This document shows positions 60,880 through 64,000 of a stretch of DNA of 64,000 nucleotides, one piece after another. Every line of letters starts with the position of its first letter. Within the stretch, counting starts at the first letter, position 1. The translations under genes and the position numbers were made by a program. The notes under the pieces are model-generated. The model was given only the letters and a program-made list of their open reading frames with translations, made no database searches and was not told the origin of the DNA. The stretch spans positions 62,001 through 126,000 of the forward strand of contig JAYMSP010000003.1 in assembly GCA_036897095.1 (NCBI GenBank). The letters are read 5' to 3'. The DNA is from Plantago elongata. Its lineage: Eukaryota; Streptophyta; Magnoliopsida; Lamiales; Plantaginaceae.

Positions 60880-62748
60880 TCCCATGGCATCGTCAATGAC
60901 TGGAGATTAGGACGTATTCTAATGATGAAAAGTGTAAAGTAAGGTCTCTCAAGAAATGTAACATTCCATTTCTGTATTTCTTCTCTTGTTCCCCTGTTTT
61001 TTAAAGGAAGATTCAGATAGTTGGCCAGTTGCCCTTGTTGTTTGTGCACAAGCAGATCTGTCTATGTTCTATTGAACATGATGAATTGCCAATGCAATTC
61101 TTTCTCCTCATTCTAATTGACATTGTTAAATGTACAGGAGTTCCGCATTTGTTACCGTGACATTAATTGTACATGATTACCACATTTGTACTCTTGTTAT
61201 CATGACCAATCTGGAATTGTCATTGGGCTAACAAGGAATATGTTCTTCTTTACATCGATTTTGGACTACTTCAACTAGGTCGAATCATGCATCATGCCTT
61301 CTCACTTTAAGATTTAAGAGTATATGAATAGTATAATTTATTCGCTTTCTTAACCATCTGCATCCTGATGCCCCTGATGTCGGGGTGGCATTCTGAATAG
61401 AACTGTGAGGCGTTTCCAGCCGAAATCTGACCAGGCATACGGATAAATCGTGCATTTTGTAAGAAATACGGAATGTTCAAGAACTAACAATAACTATGAC
61501 ATGGCCAGAACTCAGAACTTGTTACAAAATATACACAACCTGATAATGAAGGAAGCAACGCTCAACTTCATACAAACAGACTTGGTGGATGAAGAAAGTG
61601 TGGGATCGGATCTCCCGTGCCACATAGTAATACTGGATTAGAATAACCTTGTGGTTTTCAAAGTCAGATTGGCAGATGGACTCAAAGTCAGCTAGAACCC
61701 AGTATTGTGTCATCTGCTGTAGAAGTTGGTTCAGCAAAAATGTCAGGGGGATAACTCCATTATGAGTTTTTGAAGTACTCAAGGGTAATTGGGCCAGTGG
61801 AAGCAGTTATAACAGGCTAATAACTAAAGCTAAATTTGCCACCAACAGATTGAATGCACTGAATAGTGGACAATGGCAGAAACACTAGAATCACGTTTCA
61901 ATTAGAAGCAAGTGTAGCACCCAAGCATTTGCAGAGGCTGTGAAAACTAATCAGGACACATTCCGCATTAAAGAAAATCGATTAGCTGGAGCAAATGAAA
62001 GAAATACAGAGTTGGCAAACATAATTCAGTTGTAGAAGAGTGAAAGAGGGAATACGCAGGCAAATACAATAAAATGTTGAAGTATGAAAGAGTGGATGAA
62101 GGTGAATGTTGCTTGGAAAGTGAATACTGATTGTTTTTTCAGTTTCTATCAAGGTAGTACTACATCATGAGAAAGTCAGACAGTATATAAAAGATCAAGT
62201 TGATGAAAAACTTATGGCACGATAAGAACATTGTTGCACGTTGATGATTATGGATATAAGTCGAATGTTACAGGACAGGGTGCGCCGTACAGGGTTATTA
62301 TACCGGATGTCATTTTATCTAAATTTATATTTCTGGTTATGCCTCAACTTCTTCTCGTCTGCAAACCAAGATATATCCAATCCTTCGGTGTTTTCTTGAT
62401 CTGGACAGCCTTTCCAACCAATTGTTACTTAAATTTGTTGGGAAATTTCACCCCTATGAATAATAATGTATTAGAACAGATAAGTCATGGTGAGCAGGAA
62501 AATGTAGCAAGTTAGCACGAATATACTTAGCTTTCTTTTATTATAATCACAGTAGAAAACTTGCAAAGATGCAAAAACTGTTTATTCAGAACGATATGAA
62601 CTAGTGAAAGCTAAGAAAGATTATATTATAGCCGAATGGGCCATTCAATAGAATGGCAAAGGAGTTGAAATGGAAAACTAGAGCCTTTAAATCTTTCACA
62701 GGCCACAATCTTTATTTCTAGCAACACTCGAATCAACACCATGCTTGC
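60880..62748. other. Spacer between convergent SAUR and sucrose synthase genes
   Basis: 3' regions of both genes. The open frames at 61450-61641, 61522-61782 and 62231-62515 have no recognisable domain and I do not call them. Confidence 0.6.
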
Positions 62749-64000
62749 TTACTCCACAGCTCTTGGAACAGCATCAGCCTGACGCGGAAAACGAGGAAAT
62801 AAGCAATCAATACATTATCTCGTCTAATAGTCTGAAGTTTGATATATTCAATAGCAAGGATATGGGAACTTACCAATTTGCGGAACTTGAGTGCATAGAA
62901 CATCTCTAGATAGCGACGGATCTCACGACGATCTAGCTTGGAGACATACTTCCAGAAGCCATACACTCCAGCCAAAGTCAATAGCCTGTCTGAGTATATC
63001 TGCCATGTATACCTGCAAAAGATAGGGCAAAAAAAGATCAAATCCCTGATGAAATTTAGTTAAGTAATTAATGCATGTTAGAATGTGAAAGTTATTCTTA
63101 CTTCTCCTCAATACGTTTCAGGCCGCCAGTAGAAATGTCATCCCAGTGAGACGGGTCCTTCTGACACTTCTCGAAGAAGTTAGCAAGAAGCTCGGAGACT
63201 TGGTCACCATTATATGGGTCAATGTGGAATCCGGACTTTCCATGGATAATGATCTCAGCAGGGCCACCATGGAGAGTAGCAAAAGTCGGGACCCCACAGG
63301 TCATGGCCTCGACAACTGTGAGGCCAAATGCCTCGTAGAATGCAGGTTGTACAAACACACCTTTCGTGTCAGCAATGCAACGGTAGAGCTCACCATTCCT
63401 ATAGCGGTTCATTTGAGAAGAAATCCATCTGAATTGGCCATTTAGTTTGTAGGTTTCAATCAGGCTATACATTTTCTTCATCTGAGCTTGTTCTTCCAAA
63501 TCTTTGGACTCCTTTCTTCGGTCACCACCAACTACAACAAGGTTGGCCAGTTCCCTCAGCCTTGGGTTCTTAGCATACAGCTCCACAAGCCCTGACAGAT
63601 TCTTGACATTGTCCAATCTCGCCATGGTGAACAGGATTGGCTTCTTCTTGTCTTTCAGCACACATCTGTGACAAACATCCTTTGTTTAGAATCATCAACT
63701 AATTTCCGCACCCTTAAAATATTCCTATTTGGAAGGTAATTGAAAGAAAAACAAAGGGAACTTTCTGTATTTTATAGTCTGCTGAAACACTATCTGTGTT
63801 CAAATATTTGGAAACCTAAGCATGTTTCGAAGTTTTTAAGAGCTTTCATTCGTAGTTATATTCATCTGAACAAGAACTACTGGTAAAAGCAAGATGCACA
63901 AACTTACAGATGCTCCTCATTTTCGACATCGCTGAAAAGAAGCTCTTCAATTTCAGGATGGAACTTTGTCAGCCTCTTTTCAGTCTCGGTGTACGGGAAG
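62749..64000 (-). CDS. SUS: Sucrose synthase, C-terminal part (partial, last four exons)
   Basis: Exons (right to left) 63908-64000 (cut by the window edge), 63102-63665, 62874-63012, 62749-62778. Phases join correctly. Sucrose synthase reversibly cleaves sucrose with UDP to UDP-glucose and fructose in the cytosol, feeding cell-wall and starch synthesis. The visible GT-B glycosyltransferase domain has [36 protein letters not shown], and the E-x7-E nucleotide-sugar site [20 protein letters not shown] followed by HGGPAEII. The C-terminal helix region ([20 protein letters not shown]) and [15 protein letters not shown] follow. The last exon encodes only nine residues, ADAVPRAVE. These sections are intact; the N-terminal half lies beyond the right edge. 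Confidence 0.96.

Noticed and set aside
62231-62515. 94-codon plus-strand frame before sucrose synthase
   Set aside because: No recognisable domain, no promoter or codon signal. It lies in the convergent 3' spacer.
18401-64000. Idea that the carbohydrate-related genes form a functional cluster
   Set aside because: Genes differ in orientation, family and pathway step, with unrelated genes between them. Only the beta-galactosidase pair is linked, by tandem duplication.

Overview
This is nuclear DNA from a flowering plant, almost certainly a eudicot. The genes have GT-AG introns, the spacers are AT-rich, and the gene set is plant-specific: a pollen-type LRR receptor kinase, a GH28 polygalacturonase, a JAZ/TIFY repressor, an AP2/ERF factor, plant GH35 beta-galactosidases with a C-terminal SUEL lectin domain, plastid ketoacyl-ACP synthase II, a PMEI-type inhibitor, a SAUR and sucrose synthase. 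Stowaway-like and Tourist-like MITEs are scattered between and inside genes. Family or species cannot be fixed from sequence reading alone. Exon borders below were set by hand from splice dinucleotides, reading-frame continuity and family conservation. All multi-exon models close in frame.

Layout, left to right: (1) 0.1-1.4 kb, minus: first exon of an LRR receptor-like kinase, running off the left edge. (2) 3.0-7.0 kb, plus: five-exon polygalacturonase-like gene. (3) 10.0-11.4 kb, plus: four-exon JAZ gene with the TIFY and Jas motifs and the known Jas intron position. (4) 11.4-16.7 kb: gene-poor stretch with a 12-copy minisatellite and a long-inverted-repeat element. (5) 16.7-17.2 kb, plus: intronless AP2/ERF gene. 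(6) 18.4-29.3 kb, minus: tandem pair of GH35 beta-galactosidase genes. The left copy (14 exons, 827 aa) looks fully functional. The right copy (17 exons) has Gln in place of the catalytic nucleophile Glu, a 28-nt exon deletion and several displaced splice sites. (7) 30.3-35.1 kb, minus: ten-exon DEAD-box helicase of the DDX31/Dbp7/RH17 type. (8) 37.1-43.1 kb, plus: 13-exon KASII (FAB1) gene. (9) 44.6-45.2 kb, minus: PMEI-domain protein. (10) 45-51.8 kb: spacer holding a complete 977-bp Mutator-like element with a 10-bp target duplication. (11) 51.8-52.4 kb, minus: unrecognised one-exon membrane-anchored protein. (12) 56.4-57.6 kb, plus: small two-exon membrane protein. (13) 59.0-60.9 kb, plus: SAUR gene with a 5'-UTR intron. 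(14) 62.7-64.0 kb, minus: 3' end of a sucrose synthase gene, running off the right edge.

The genes are ordinary, mostly independent plant loci. Several touch cell-wall or carbohydrate metabolism (polygalacturonase, two beta-galactosidases, PMEI, sucrose synthase), but nothing shows co-regulation or a plant gene cluster. The best candidates for novelty are the beta-galactosidase paralogue that lost its nucleophile but keeps an apparently rescuable reading frame, the intact long-TIR Mutator-like element, and a five-copy Tourist-like MITE family. I found no evidence for an entirely new system.
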